Part shown: positions 44,024 through 54,165 of the stretch, in pieces
How positions within the stretch are numbered: the stretch's first letter is position 1
How the letters are laid out: every line of letters starts with the position of its first letter
Assembly (NCBI GenBank): GCA_963846715.1
Contig: CAWJXA010000001.1
Location: forward strand, 496,001-560,000
DNA: 64,000 nucleotides
Reading direction: 5' to 3'
Origin: Bog-257 sp963846715
GTDB lineage: Bacteria > Acidobacteriota > Terriglobia > Terriglobales > Acidobacteriaceae
The notes under the pieces: model-generated
What the model was told of the DNA's origin: nothing
Seen by the model: the letters and a program-made list of their open reading frames with translations, nothing else
Database searches by the model: none
Translations under genes and position numbers: made by a program

Positions 44024-45407
44024 CTAATGCGGCCCCATTGCGAGCGCCACTTTATCGGAGAAACCAGAACGATTGCCCGGCTGCCAGGCCGATTCGCCGG
44101 TGGCACTAGGGGCGGCGACGGGAAGGCTCGCCACGGTAGAAATCATTGCCAGCAACATGAACCAATTGACAACATTCTGATCAAAATAAGAGACCGAAAG
44201 GTAGTTCATGACGTGGGCGAACAGCGCCGCCCCCATCGCCCAGACACACAACAGAACCACTCGAGGCTCGCTGTCCTCGTTGGCCCAGATGTACCGGCCC
44301 ACGCTGCGAAAGCCTGGTACGATAATCATGACAAACAGCAGCATGCTTATCAGCCCGCCATCCGCACCGTAAGTAAGGTATTGATTGGTGACGTCATAAA
44401 GATGTTGATCCACGTCGGCCCACGCCGCGGTCGATTTCGTACCTATCAGCCACCAGCCCGAAAGGTTGGCAATGGCCCGATCGATGAGCAAGGCCCGATG
44501 ATAACCTGTGGATCCACTGAAAACATCGACACGCCCAAGAATGAACCAGACTGGCGACCTCATTATCAGATGAAGCGCTACCAAACCAATAACCAGCGCC
44601 CATCTGATCTCTCGCATGCGTTTACGCATCCTCCACATGACTAAGCCGAAAATTCCGCATGCGTAGGCCAGTACCGGCCCGCTCGAACCTGATACCGCGG
44701 TGATTATGGTCGAGGAGGCGATTCCCAGGACGGCGAGGCGTTTATTGCGTCCTCCTTGCGCCCATAAAGCGACAAAGTAGGGCAACAATGTGGCCCCGAA
44801 CGTCCCCGCGAGAATGGGATGGGCGAACGGGCCCTGGCAACGCAATACCCGTCGCGGATGGTAGTTACCGGAGCCAGACCCCCAAAGATTGCAAAGGAGT
44901 TTTGACCGGTCAGCTTTTCAATAAGCATCGCGACTGCCAGCGGAGCAATCACAACGGCAAGCATCTTTTTGAAGGTCAACGATATCTTCGAGGTCTATCA
45001 GCAGGAAGCGGAAAAAGAAGTAAAAACCCAGAGCGTTGTAGGCCAGCCCAGACTTGTCCTTGAATGCATCGTAATCCCTCCACAACAAGGTATAGGTGAC
45101 AATGCTTGAGAGCGTAAACCAGAGCATCGCCTTGTCAAGCTGGTTAAGCTCGATAGGGCGTAGCTCGCCGCGCAGGACCAACCGAATCCAACCGAAAAGT
45201 AACAGGATCCGGATCATAGTAAAGTTCATTCCTCCCACCATCAGCCTCATGCCCATTGTCATGTAGCAAATGAGGACGATCACTTGGGAAGAGCGCGTAC
45301 CGTCTGGGCAGGGCAACTACGAGGAGGCCCATCAGCAGAGTGAACGCGAGACCGATGGGGTCAATGAAGGTTGTCCCATCGGTGATGTAGGGATTCGCAG
45401 GTGACAT
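44024..45407 (-). pseudogene. O-antigen ligase/polymerase-like membrane protein, frame broken
   Basis: A polytopic protein with the Wzy_C/O-antigen ligase signature. IGLAFTLLMGLLVVALPRRYA, VIVLICYMTMGMRLMVGG, LYNALGFYFFF-type helices and LAVVIAPLAVAMLIEKLTG come first. An intact C-terminal block from 44845 has FAHPILAGTFGATLLPYFVALW, VSGSSGPVLAYACGIFGL, WWLIGTKSTAAW and DVTNQYLTYGADGGLISMLLFVMII, the periplasmic loop plus last helices. Breaks are near 45285, 44980 and 44855. Restored length is about 460 aa. It should join repeat units or ligate the polymer. Confidence 0.8.
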
Positions 45408-45428
45408 GCTTAGGTCTTAGATCTTCTC

Positions 45429-46463
45429 CTAAGAATTCCGATGTGGCCTTGAAACTGTTAGGAAGCGTGAATACAAGGTTCTTCTGCGCTGATCACTAAC
45501 TACCCAGGATTTGAGCCCCATGGCCCAACGGAAAACGCTGCTCCACTTGTGTCTAGCCAGGCCCAACCTGCGGCGCCAGTTTCGGTTAATGGTCATTGGC
45601 CAAGCCGCCGTGATCAGCAGCAGCCGGAATGCGGCTTGAACAGCGACTGCAACCCTGAACCCAGTGGCGTATCGCCGCCCGCGATGTATCTCAAAATACT
45701 TCCTCCACGATTCCCTCATGATCACCGCGACGCGTCCGCTGTCAGCGTCACCGCCGCTGCTCTGTCCGCCGTGGTCAAGCGCACGAACCGCGTCGCCAAC
45801 ATCGTCATTTCTAAATCCCAGGTCCCTGACATTCCTGCAAAGATCTATGTCTTCCGCGTACATGAAGTAGGCGGTGTTGTATAACCCAGCACTCTGGAAC
45901 ACCTCACGGCGAATCATCTGGCACGCGCCTGAAATTGCCTCCACTGCGACCGTCCCGCGGGGTTGATCGAACGGTGGGCAGCGTGCCCCACAATGACCAG
46001 CGAGGAAACAATGTTCTCAGGGCATTCGAGTCCATGAATATTCGCCACGTAGTCGGAAACCTCTGGATGCAGCTGGTTTGCACAGACAGATCGGAGTTCA
46101 AAAGCCTCGCGCCGACGACACCAGCGTCGGGAACGCCGTCCAGTACGGCGGCCATGCGCTCAATAGCGGTTTCATTGACTTCAGTGTCAGGATTCAAGAA
46201 GAGGAGCAGCCGTCCATTCGATTTTGTGAATGCAATATTATCCGGATGTGCGAACCCCAGATTGGAGTCGCTTTGCAGGAAGCTAACACCGGGAAATTTC
46301 GCAGCGATCATTTCGCCGCAGCCATCTCTTGAACCGTTGTCGATGACGATCGCTTCAATCGACAAACTACTTTTCTGCTTGAAGACACTTGCCAGACACT
46401 TCCGCACAAACTCCGCGGAATTCCAGTTGACGATAATCACGGACAGGTCGGGGGATCGGTCAT
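45429..46463 (-). pseudogene. Glycosyltransferase family 2 (WbbL-like), frame broken
   Basis: SVIIVNWNSAEFVRKCLASVF is the GT-A start. IDNGSRDG, ARLLNSDLSVQTS and LFLNPDTEV (the donor-site region) follow. The second part, in another frame, has ISGACQMIRREVFQSAGLYNTAYFMYAEDIDLC with the ED acceptor pair and a membrane-associated helix near the end. Breaks are near 46448 (CCCCC, probably CCCC) and 45970. Length is about 345 aa. The family includes rhamnosyl- and mannosyltransferases. Confidence 0.8.
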
Positions 46464-46477
46464 GTATGCTCGGCTAA

Positions 46478-48357
46478 TTAAGCCGCCCGGAGGAATTGGC
46501 GATGCCAGAGTTCAAACGAGATCAATAGATAAATATGGCGAAGGTAATTCTGCCGGCCGGCCTCGTGGTCTGCCACCAGTTCTCTCATGTAGCGGCGATC
46601 GAAGTACCGCCCAGTGGCGGAATCGGCACTGAGCAGGCAATCGCCGACGAAGGCCTTCATCTGATCTCGCAACCAGCTGTCCACCGGGTTGGCAAAGCCT
46701 TTCTTCTTGCGGAACACGACATTTCGGGGCAGCCATTTCTCTGCTGCCTTCTTGTGCAGATACTTGCCGTGCAGGCGTCGCAGCTTCAGGCTTGGGGAAG
46801 GCTCTCAGCAAACTCAATCACTCGGTAGTCGAGAAACGGGACCCTTGCTTCCAGCGAGTTAGCCATCGCGGTCTTGTCAGCGACCATCAAGAGGTCGTCG
46901 GGAAGATTTGCGCGCGTATCGATATAAGTCATCTGGCTCAGAGGATCGAGCCCGCTAACATCATTCTGAAGCCGAGACAGCGCCTGTCTTGCTTCAACCC
47001 CATCCGCGGAAATTTCCTGCAGCAGCCAAGGCTGGAAAAGACGGCCCTTCATTTCGGAAGTGTAAAAGGAGTACATCTTCACGAATCTTGTCAGAGCATC
47101 GCGCTCGCTGAGAGAGTTGACCGCGCGCCTAAATTTTTGGTTCTTGCTCCCTTTCATGACCATGGGTAGCAGCAAGCCGTCAGTCAACATAGACGGCAAG
47201 CGGCTATAGCTACCTGATAATGCTGCCCCGAGGTGGCGTGGATACCCGGCCCATGGCTCATCGGCGCCCTGCCCCGTCAACGCGACTTTTACCTTTTGGC
47301 TGGCTATCTTGCTTACGAAGTAGAAGGCAGCCGCGGACTCATTGCCAACTGGTTCTTCCAGATCCAACAGGTATCGCTCGTAGTATTTCTGATAGTCCTT
47401 CGGTCCGATGATGAGTTCTTCATGGTCCGCACCGAAGTGCTCAGCCAGCCCGCGAGCATCGTCGGTCTCATTTGAACGCTCCCCTCGCTCGAAACCGATG
47501 GTGAACGTATGTATCGGTCCGCTATTATGTTGGCGCATCAGCGACAGCAGCGCTCCGGAATCCACTCCCGAACTCAGGAAGAGACCGACGGGCACATCAC
47601 TGCGCATCTGTAGCCGCACCGCATCCTCAACTAAGTCTTGATAGGTAGCAATCAGCTCTGCTTCGTCATAATGCTCACGAATTTGCGGCTTCCAATTCCA
47701 GAATCGCTGGAGCTTGATACCTTCCGAACTAACCATCATCCAGTGCGCCGGAGGCAGCTTGCTGATTCCGCGAAACAGTGTGCGCGGCGAAGGCACATAG
47801 CGAAGCGTGAAGAGCTGGCCTAGGGCCTCCAAGTCTACTTCTCTAGGACACTCCGGATCTTGCAACAAGGCCTTAATTTCAGAGGCGAACACTACTCGGC
47901 TTCCCACAACGGCATAGTAAAGCGGCTTTACGCCCAGGTGGTCTCTCGTCAGGAAGAGCCTTTCATTCTTGCCGTCCCAAATCGCAAAGGCGAAGATGCC
48001 GTTAAACTTCCGAGTGCACTCGGTCCCCCACTGCTCATAGCCGTGCAGGATTACTTCCGTGTCGGAGCGCGTCTTGAAGATGTGGCCTGCCTGCTGGAGT
48101 TCTGCGCGTAACTCGACGAAGTTATAGATTTCTCCGTTGAAGATGATCTGCAACGTATCGTCTTCGTTGGTCATCGGCTGGGCCCCTCCCGCCAGGTCGA
48201 TGATGCTCAGGCGACGATGCCCCAGGCCGATTCGACCGGACACGTAGAAGCCGTCACCGTCCGGGCCGCGGTGCCCAATGGACGAACTCATCCGGGTGAT
48301 AAGTTCGGGTGACACAGGCGCACCCTTCAGGTCGAATGCTCCGCAGATCCCGCACAT
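46478..48357 (-). pseudogene. asnB: Asparagine synthase-like amidotransferase, C-terminal frame break
   Basis: MCGICGAFDLKG gives the catalytic Cys2 of the class II glutaminase, with HRGPDGDGFY and FNGEIYNFVELR. VPVGLFLSSGVDSGALLSLM is the ATP PP-loop of the synthetase half and ANSLEARVPFLDYRVIEFA is the family's C-terminal motif. The frame then ends at 46786. One missing C near 46796 restores LKLRRLHGKYLHKKAAEKWLP and RKKKGFANPVDSWLRDQM with a stop at 46478. The restored protein has about 626 aa, the usual AsnB length. The ATG overlaps the preceding glycosyltransferase stop (TAATG). It may amidate a uronic acid or an ACP-bound group rather than make asparagine, given the EPS setting. Confidence 0.85.
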
Positions 48358-49280
48358 TATGCTTTACCTTGCAGACTGTTTGCTCCGGCCGAATAGGGAG
48401 TGGCGTTGCCGGTACGGCGAAATATTCTTTGATTCAGCACTTTCTTGTAGAGTGCCTCTTCTTGCGGAGTAACCAGCTTTGGCTGGCGGTTCCCCGCGGC
48501 GTGCAGATATCCATATAGCAGCGATAGTCCGCTCAGCAAGAATGGCTTTCCAAACAACGCCCGCTGTAACACCTTAAGCAAAAAGAAGAGCCTGCCGCCA
48601 CCACATACGTAATACACCTCGCCGTGAAGGCGGCCGGTCTTCCAAGCTCCTCGGCTGGAACCCTCAGGCTTAAGGTGATAGAGCTGAAGGTCCTGGAAAT
48701 GTGCGGTCTCCCATCCATGGGACCACGCTTTGATTTCGTCCACGGTATCCCAGCCGGGCGATGTGGGAAACCCGCCAATCGCAGTGAAACACTCGGTTCG
48801 AACCATCTTTGCAGCGCCCGTAGTATGGTAAGGCGGCATGGCGATCTCTCGCCATTTTCCTTTTTTCTTTTCCAGATATACGCCGGATGCGATTCCCAGC
48901 CGCCGGTTTTGCCGGAAGCGGGAGAGCATCTGCTCAAAGTAATCGGATGGGAGGAGCAGGTCGGCATCGAGCTTAACCACGAAGCCATGCGGCTGCTTCC
49001 GGATTAGCTCGTATCCCACCGCGAACGCCTGACTCTCTGCTGATCCTAGCCTTCTTTCCCGGTCCCGCTCAATCCTGACCGCCGAGATCCACTCGACCCT
49101 GCCTGCGTAAGTCCGAATAATTTCCGGGGTGCGATCATGCGAACCATCATCTACGATGACCCATTGCGAAGGAAGAATAGTCTGGCTGAGGACCGACCGA
49201 ATCATCCGGTCCAGAAATGGCTCCTCATCTTTTACGGGAGTCACGATTACGTAGTCGTCAGTGCTGCCTGCAAGAGTCAT
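48357..49280 (-). CDS. Glycosyltransferase family 2
   Basis: A 307-aa GT-A enzyme: DDYVIVTPVKDEEPFLDRMIRSVLSQTILPSQWVIVDDGSHDRT is the nucleotide-binding first half, and VVKLDADLLLPSDYFEQML holds the DAD metal motif. GGFPTSPGWDTVDEIKAW carries the acceptor-site ED-like pair. A C-terminal amphipathic/hydrophobic stretch (GGGRLFFLLKVLQRALFG) may touch the membrane. It starts inside the deacetylase stop (ATGA overlap), so they are translationally coupled. Confidence 0.88.
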   Translation of the reverse strand: MTLAGSTDDYVIVTPVKDEEPFLDRMIRSVLSQTILPSQWVIVDDGSHDRTPEIIRTYAGRVEWISAVRIERDRERRLGSAESQAFAVGYELIRKQPHGFVVKLDADLLLPSDYFEQMLSRFRQNRRLGIASGVYLEKKKGKWREIAMPPYHTTGAAKMVRTECFTAIGGFPTSPGWDTVDEIKAWSHGWETAHFQDLQLYHLKPEGSSRGAWKTGRLHGEVYYVCGGGRLFFLLKVLQRALFGKPFLLSGLSLLYGYLHAAGNRQPKLVTPQEEALYKKVLNQRIFRRTGNATPYSAGANSLQGKA

Positions 49281-50146
49281 TTATGAGAGCTTTGCCTGCA
49301 GAGTTTCTTGGCCTGTTGCAACGCCCGCAGCCACTCGTAGCCACCTTCCAGCTTCGCGCGGAAGAAGGTCTCATCGTCGAACGTGTTCACCGGCAAACGT
49401 GGAAGAAAATAGCGGTCAGCCCCAGCTTTGGCTGTTCCAATGGTCGTCGACACGCCGTCGGTATACCCACATCGTTGCAAGTGGTCCCTAAGGAACTGAA
49501 CAAACCGTTTGTCCTGGGCAGGAAAGGCATAGGGATACGCGAATGAGTGCACGGCCGCGCCGAGCTTGTCCTCAATAGCTGCTTTTGAGTCGCGAAGCTC
49601 GCTGCAAACCTGCGCGGGAGTCATATTCCATAGCTTGCCGTGACCAACGGTATGGGAGCCGATTCGAATTCCGCGCGAGTGGACCTCGCGAACCTCGCTC
49701 CACGTCATGTACTCTTTCCCATTTCTGGAAACCCTCTGCGTGCCGGTCAAACTGGTCACGATGAACAGGGTGGCTTGAAAGCCTTTGTCAATCATGACTG
49801 GAAAAGCCTGATCGTAGAAATCACGGTAACCATCGTCGAAGGTGATAACCACCTTGCGTGTTCCATCGCCGGCAGACTGAATGATACGGAGCGCCGCTTC
49901 GAGACCGAGCGTTTCATAACCACTCTGGGCGAGTGCGTTCATCTGCGCCCGAAAGACGTCCGGCGAGGTGTTCGTTTCGAAGTACGGATGGCGTTTGCCG
50001 ACTTCCGGGTTGATTCCGTGATACATCAAGATGGATACGCGCCCCGACGTGCTTTTCTTGCGGCGAGCGGAGAGTGGATGGGCCAGACCCACACTGACGG
50101 CGCGATCGAAACGGAAGGAGAAGGTCATGGAATCAAGGAAGCTCAA
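49277..50146 (-). CDS. Polysaccharide deacetylase family protein
   Basis: A 289-aa NodB-homology protein. ILMYHGINPEVG is the first strand, VVITFDDGYRDFYDQAFPVM holds the catalytic and metal Asp pair and IGSHTVGHGKLWNM has the two metal histidines. HSFAYPYAFPAQDKRF gives the later motif. It removes N- or O-acetyl groups from a sugar polymer or precursor. The TTG at 50146 overlaps the ACP stop; ATG 50128 is an alternative. No signal peptide is seen, so it probably acts in the cytoplasm on a lipid-linked or nucleotide sugar. Confidence 0.87.
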   Translation of the reverse strand: MSFLDSMTFSFRFDRAVSVGLAHPLSARRKKSTSGRVSILMYHGINPEVGKRHPYFETNTSPDVFRAQMNALAQSGYETLGLEAALRIIQSAGDGTRKVVITFDDGYRDFYDQAFPVMIDKGFQATLFIVTSLTGTQRVSRNGKEYMTWSEVREVHSRGIRIGSHTVGHGKLWNMTPAQVCSELRDSKAAIEDKLGAAVHSFAYPYAFPAQDKRFVQFLRDHLQRCGYTDGVSTTIGTAKAGADRYFLPRLPVNTFDDETFFRAKLEGGYEWLRALQQAKKLCRQSSHK

Positions 50147-50424
50147 TCCGCGTACGAGCTCTCCGGTTGTGTGGCGGCTGAGCCTGACTTCGAAGCAATG
50201 TACTTGGCGATACGGCCCACCGAGTCCCAGTTCTCTGGAATCAGTTCCGTGTCGTCAACCTGAATCCGGTATCGTTCTTCCACGTGGGAGACCAGGGTAA
50301 GGATCCCCATGGAATCGACCAGGCCCTTCTCGAGAAAAGAATCGTCGGCCAAAAGCCCGTCGTCGGTGCCGAACAGGAACGTGTCAATTACAAACTGACG
50401 TAAGTCTTGCTGGATGTCTTGCAT
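50143..50424 (-). CDS. Acyl carrier protein
   Basis: A 93-aa ACP. SFLEKGLVDSMGILTLVSHVEERYRIQV has the DSM variant of the DSL motif, with the serine that takes phosphopantetheine, and helix 3 follows. The chain is acidic. An ACP inside an EPS operon, between an AsnB-like enzyme and a deacetylase, implies an acyl or aminoacyl carrier step. The acyl ligase at 20676-22262 is a candidate loader. Its start overlaps the end of the AsnB-like gene by 41 bases. Confidence 0.88.
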   Translation of the reverse strand: MQDIQQDLRQFVIDTFLFGTDDGLLADDSFLEKGLVDSMGILTLVSHVEERYRIQVDDTELIPENWDSVGRIAKYIASKSGSAATQPESSYAD

Positions 50425-52378
50425 TAGTGAGCCTCTCCTCGAAATTGATAACGAATTGGTCGATCAGCGCCTGGGTCGATAGAACGCCGACCACGGCGGC
50501 ATTGTCCAGGAATGAAACGGCCCGCCCGCTCCTGGCTTTGTCGATCAGCTTTTGCACCGAGGGAACGTCGAAGATTCCGTATTGGCGAATACACTCCGGC
50601 GACAGCAACTCCGCGATGTAGTCAGTCCTTGGCTTGCCTGTCTGGGGATCGACAAAACTGGCGGCATCAGGAGCTCGATATGGTTGTTTGTGACGAGTTG
50701 CGATGGTCTCCGGTATCCGATGCCCGAAAGCACGCTTCAGCAGGTACTTCTCATTCAAGACCTTCATCTTCAGGCGCGCGGGGACCCGGGTGGAAAACTC
50801 GACCAGCCGATAGTCCAGAAAGGGATAGCGGCCCTCGACGGAGTGCGCCATGGCGACACGATCGCCTTGCGACGACAACAAATAGTCGGGAAGCAGGAAG
50901 GCAGCTTCCAGATATTGTGCGCGGGAAAATGTTTCCCATTGCGCGAATTCGTACGGCAGAGCTGCGTTGACAGCGCTATACGGATCGGCGCCATCCAACT
51001 CTGAGCGAACCGCCCGGGAAAAGAACAGTTGAGCCTTGCGAGTAAGCTCCCACCTCGGCATGTGTGACGATAGTGGATCGGACAGCATGTCGTCGCCCAC
51101 GCGGAAGAAGGCTTGGAGGTACGCGGGTGATTGCCGTTGAATGCCCTCGAGATATGGATAGAGTCGCTTCAGGAGCAGCGGCCTGCGCTTCGATCCGACC
51201 TGCCTTGCCCAGAAAGCCCGGACCTTGGCCTCCTTGAATATGTCGTACCCACCCCAGAATTCGTCTGCTCCCTCGCCGGTCAACACCACCTTGAATCCCC
51301 GGTCGCGGACAAGCCGCGACAGCAGGAACATGGGCGCAGGAGCCGTACGCAGGACCGGGGTCTCGACGTGCCACATCATTTCCGGAAACGCCTCTGCGAT
51401 GTCACTTGAGGTGCACCGGATCATTTCGTGCTGTGTTCCCAGGGCTCGAACCAGCTGCAGCTGATATTCGCTTTCGTCGAGTCGGGGCTCCTCAAAGGCG
51501 ATGGAGAAGGTGCGCAAAGAGGAACCCATGAATTGCTGTGCGAGGGCGGTCGTAATCGAAGAGTCGAGCCCCCCGCTCAGGTACGCTCCCACCGGTACGT
51601 CAGCCCTGAGGCGAAGTCGCGTCGAGTCGAGCAGCAGATGGCACAGTTCGTCGACATATCGCTGCTCCTGCCCGGGAGAATCTAATGCGTCTTCATCGCA
51701 GTTGGAAAAGTCAACTTGCCAGTAGCGCTCAACTTTGACCTGCCCATCTTCGACGACCAGCGAATGCGCCGGCGGAAGCTGCTGAATGTTCTTGAATGCA
51801 CTCTTCGGCGGGACCGCAAACCAGAACTGAAAAACCTGACTCAGCGCTTGCAGGTCGATTTCGGCTTTCATGTCCGGATGGGCGAGTAATGCTTTGATTT
51901 CTGAACCAAAGATAAATGCCCGTCCCGCCGTTGTGTAAAACAGCGGCCGCACTCCGAGGCGATCACGAGAAATGAACAGCCGTTTCCGGCGTGCGTCCCA
52001 TATGGCAAACGACCACTGTCCGTTCATGTAGCGAACGCAGTCGGTGCCGTATTGCCGATAGAGGTGAAGAATGACCTCAGTGTCGGACCGCGTTACGAAG
52101 TTGTGACCCTTGCCCTGTAATTCATCACGCAACTCGACGAAATTGAATATCTCGCCGTTGAAGGTTATCGACAGCGAGCCATCCGCGGAAACCATAGGCT
52201 GGTGGCCGCCGGCGATGTCAATGATGCTGAGGCGGCGATGGGCAAGACCGAGCGCACCGTCGACAAAGACACCCATATCGTCGGGCCCGCGATGATCCAG
52301 AGTGCGAACCATTCGCTCTAGAACGCGGGAGTCGGCTGGGCAGCCATCGAGATTGAGAAGTCCGGAGATTCCGCACAT
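50384..52378 (-). CDS. asnB: Asparagine synthase-like amidotransferase, second copy
   Basis: A 664-aa class II amidotransferase. MCGISGLLNLDG gives the nucleophilic Cys2, with HRGPDDMGVF, FNGEIFNFVELRDEL and TRSDTEVILHLY in the glutaminase half. VPVGAYLSGGLDSSITTALAQQ is the PP-loop. VVLTGEGADEFWGGYDIFKE and AHSVEGRYPFLDYRLVEF are the later synthetase motifs. It is only distantly similar to the neighbour at 46478-48357, so it is not a recent duplicate. In XrtA-type EPS loci such enzymes accompany an ACP and an acyl ligase. The product is probably an amide on an EPS precursor; ordinary asparagine synthesis cannot be excluded. Confidence 0.88.
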   Translation of the reverse strand: MCGISGLLNLDGCPADSRVLERMVRTLDHRGPDDMGVFVDGALGLAHRRLSIIDIAGGHQPMVSADGSLSITFNGEIFNFVELRDELQGKGHNFVTRSDTEVILHLYRQYGTDCVRYMNGQWSFAIWDARRKRLFISRDRLGVRPLFYTTAGRAFIFGSEIKALLAHPDMKAEIDLQALSQVFQFWFAVPPKSAFKNIQQLPPAHSLVVEDGQVKVERYWQVDFSNCDEDALDSPGQEQRYVDELCHLLLDSTRLRLRADVPVGAYLSGGLDSSITTALAQQFMGSSLRTFSIAFEEPRLDESEYQLQLVRALGTQHEMIRCTSSDIAEAFPEMMWHVETPVLRTAPAPMFLLSRLVRDRGFKVVLTGEGADEFWGGYDIFKEAKVRAFWARQVGSKRRPLLLKRLYPYLEGIQRQSPAYLQAFFRVGDDMLSDPLSSHMPRWELTRKAQLFFSRAVRSELDGADPYSAVNAALPYEFAQWETFSRAQYLEAAFLLPDYLLSSQGDRVAMAHSVEGRYPFLDYRLVEFSTRVPARLKMKVLNEKYLLKRAFGHRIPETIATRHKQPYRAPDAASFVDPQTGKPRTDYIAELLSPECIRQYGIFDVPSVQKLIDKARSGRAVSFLDNAAVVGVLSTQALIDQFVINFEERLTNARHPARLTSVCN

Positions 52379-52430
52379 GATGTTGGAGAAAGGCTATGGA
52401 AACTACGAGTCGATGGGGTGGACTACATAC

Positions 52431-53657
52431 TCAAGACGCCACCGCGTGCCGAGCCATTCCGGCCACGGGTTTCGCTACATGCTGTAGCACTTTCTCGACT
52501 ACTTTGTCCTGCTGCCCAAGTGAGAGACTGGGAAACATAGGTAACGAGAGGATCTCAGCAGCCACTCGTTCCGTGACCGGGTAATCGCCCTCTGCAAATC
52601 CTCGATGCTGATAGGCCTTTTGCAGATGAAGCGGCACAGGATAGTGAATCCCCGTTCCAATACCGTCCGCAGCCAGGCGGGTCCTGAGTGTTTCGCGGTC
52701 CTGGGTTCGTATCACATAAAGGTGATACACCGACCGCGAGTAGGGCGCGTCATAGGGCACAATGACTGCCCCGCCGGCCTCGGCAAGCAACTCGGCGTAT
52801 CGCTTCGCAAGACTGAGCCGTTTCGCGTTCCATTCGGCCAAATAGGGTAGCTTCACACGCAGGAACTCGGCCTGCATAGCATCGAGGCGACCGTTATAGC
52901 CCTCAACGTCGTGATAATACTTTTGCGCCTGGCCATGATCGCGCAGCATAACGCACATGCGGGCTATGCCGGCGTTGTTGGTTACAACCGCGCCCGCCTC
53001 ACCACACGCGCCAAGGTTCTTGCCAGGGTAGAAGCTGAAGGCAGCGGCTTGCCCCATTGATCCAGCTTTCTTCCAACTGCCGTCCGTCTTCGAGAAGTAC
53101 TCCGCGCCGTGAGCCTGGCAGGCGTCTTCCACTACGACCAGGCCAAAACGCTCTGCCAAATCAAGGATAGGATCCATGTCGGCCACCTGGCCGTAGAGAT
53201 GGACCGGGACAATCGCAGTGACACGCCGACGTTCCCGGCAAGTAACGAGATTGCCGGAATCGTTGTCCATCAGGCACTGGGTCTCGAGAAACTCGCGCAG
53301 CTTCTCGGGGTCCATGTTGTAAGTCCGTTCGTCGATGTCAACGAATTCCGGTACGGCCCCGGCTTGTGATATTGCCTCGGTGGTGGCAATGAAGGTATGG
53401 GGAACGGTCACGACAGCGTCGCCCGGCTTGACGCCGGCCGCGATCAGCGCGAATCGCAGGGCATCCGTTCCACTACTCACGCCGACACAATGTTTTGTGT
53501 CACAGAAATGGGCGAATTCTGCCTCGAATTTCTCCACCGATGGTCCGCCGACGAATCCAGCAGTTGCCAGCACTCTGTCGAATGCTGCTACCAACTCTTC
53601 TCTTATCTCTTGATGCTGAGTAACCAGATCCAAAAACGAAATATTATCGCGCGTCAT
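52431..53657 (-). CDS. DegT/DnrJ/EryC1/StrS sugar aminotransferase (WlbC-like)
   Basis: A 408-aa PLP enzyme. HCVGVSSGTDALRFALIAAGVKPGD is the phosphate-binding start, DTFIATTEAI-like and FVDIDERTYNMDPEKL follow and VVVEDACQAHGA holds the Asp that contacts the pyridine. AAAFSFYPGKNLGACGEAGAVVT carries the PLP lysine, and GYNGRLDAMQAEFLRVKL completes the family. With the neighbouring acetyltransferase and dehydrogenase it matches the WbpE/WlbC step, which puts an amino group at C3 of a UDP-hexuronic acid. It overlaps the acetyltransferase by 14 bases. Confidence 0.9.
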   Translation of the reverse strand: MTRDNISFLDLVTQHQEIREELVAAFDRVLATAGFVGGPSVEKFEAEFAHFCDTKHCVGVSSGTDALRFALIAAGVKPGDAVVTVPHTFIATTEAISQAGAVPEFVDIDERTYNMDPEKLREFLETQCLMDNDSGNLVTCRERRRVTAIVPVHLYGQVADMDPILDLAERFGLVVVEDACQAHGAEYFSKTDGSWKKAGSMGQAAAFSFYPGKNLGACGEAGAVVTNNAGIARMCVMLRDHGQAQKYYHDVEGYNGRLDAMQAEFLRVKLPYLAEWNAKRLSLAKRYAELLAEAGGAVIVPYDAPYSRSVYHLYVIRTQDRETLRTRLAADGIGTGIHYPVPLHLQKAYQHRGFAEGDYPVTERVAAEILSLPMFPSLSLGQQDKVVEKVLQHVAKPVAGMARHAVAS

Positions 53658-54165
53658 TTGAGATCACCGCCTCCCTTGGGTTGTGCTCCGAATGAATATA
53701 TCTACGAACCGTTGCAGGATTGCCCATTACCACGCTGTTGGCGGGCACATCCCGTGTAACCACGCTCCCGGCCCCGACAATTGCGTTCTCACCGATAGTC
53801 AGATTGGCCAGGATGGTGGATCCAGATCCGACTGAGGCCCCTTTCTTAACGACCGTCCGCTCCACTTTCCAGTCACGCTCGGTTTGCAGTTCCCCTCGCT
53901 CATTGGTAGCGCGTGGATAGGAGTCGTTGATAAAGGTGACACCGTGCCCGATGAACACGTTGTCCTCGATGGTGACCCCTTCACAGACGAATGTGTGACT
54001 GGAAATCTTGCATCGCTGCCCAATTACAGCGTTCTTTTGTATCTCTACGAAGGGTCCAATCTTCGTGCCGTCTCCAATCTCGCAGCCATAAAGATTGATG
54101 AAGCCGGAAAGCTTTACATCTTTTCCTAACTTCACATCGGCTGGTATGCGCGCCGTGTCGCTCAC
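53644..54165 (-). CDS. WlbB/WbpD-like hexapeptide N-acetyltransferase
   Basis: A 173-aa left-handed beta-helix protein. FINLYGCEIGDGTKIGPFVEIQKNAVIGQRCKISSHTFVCEGVTIEDNVFIGHGVTFINDSYP is nearly identical in layout to WlbB/WbpD, where the His of GHGV acts in acetylation. SVGSGSTILANLTIGENAIVGAGSVVTRDVPANSVV is the last coil. It acetylates the 3-amino group of the UDP-sugar. The GTG at 54165 overlaps the dehydrogenase stop by four bases. Confidence 0.88.
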   Translation of the reverse strand: MSDTARIPADVKLGKDVKLSGFINLYGCEIGDGTKIGPFVEIQKNAVIGQRCKISSHTFVCEGVTIEDNVFIGHGVTFINDSYPRATNERGELQTERDWKVERTVVKKGASVGSGSTILANLTIGENAIVGAGSVVTRDVPANSVVMGNPATVRRYIHSEHNPREAVISNDAR

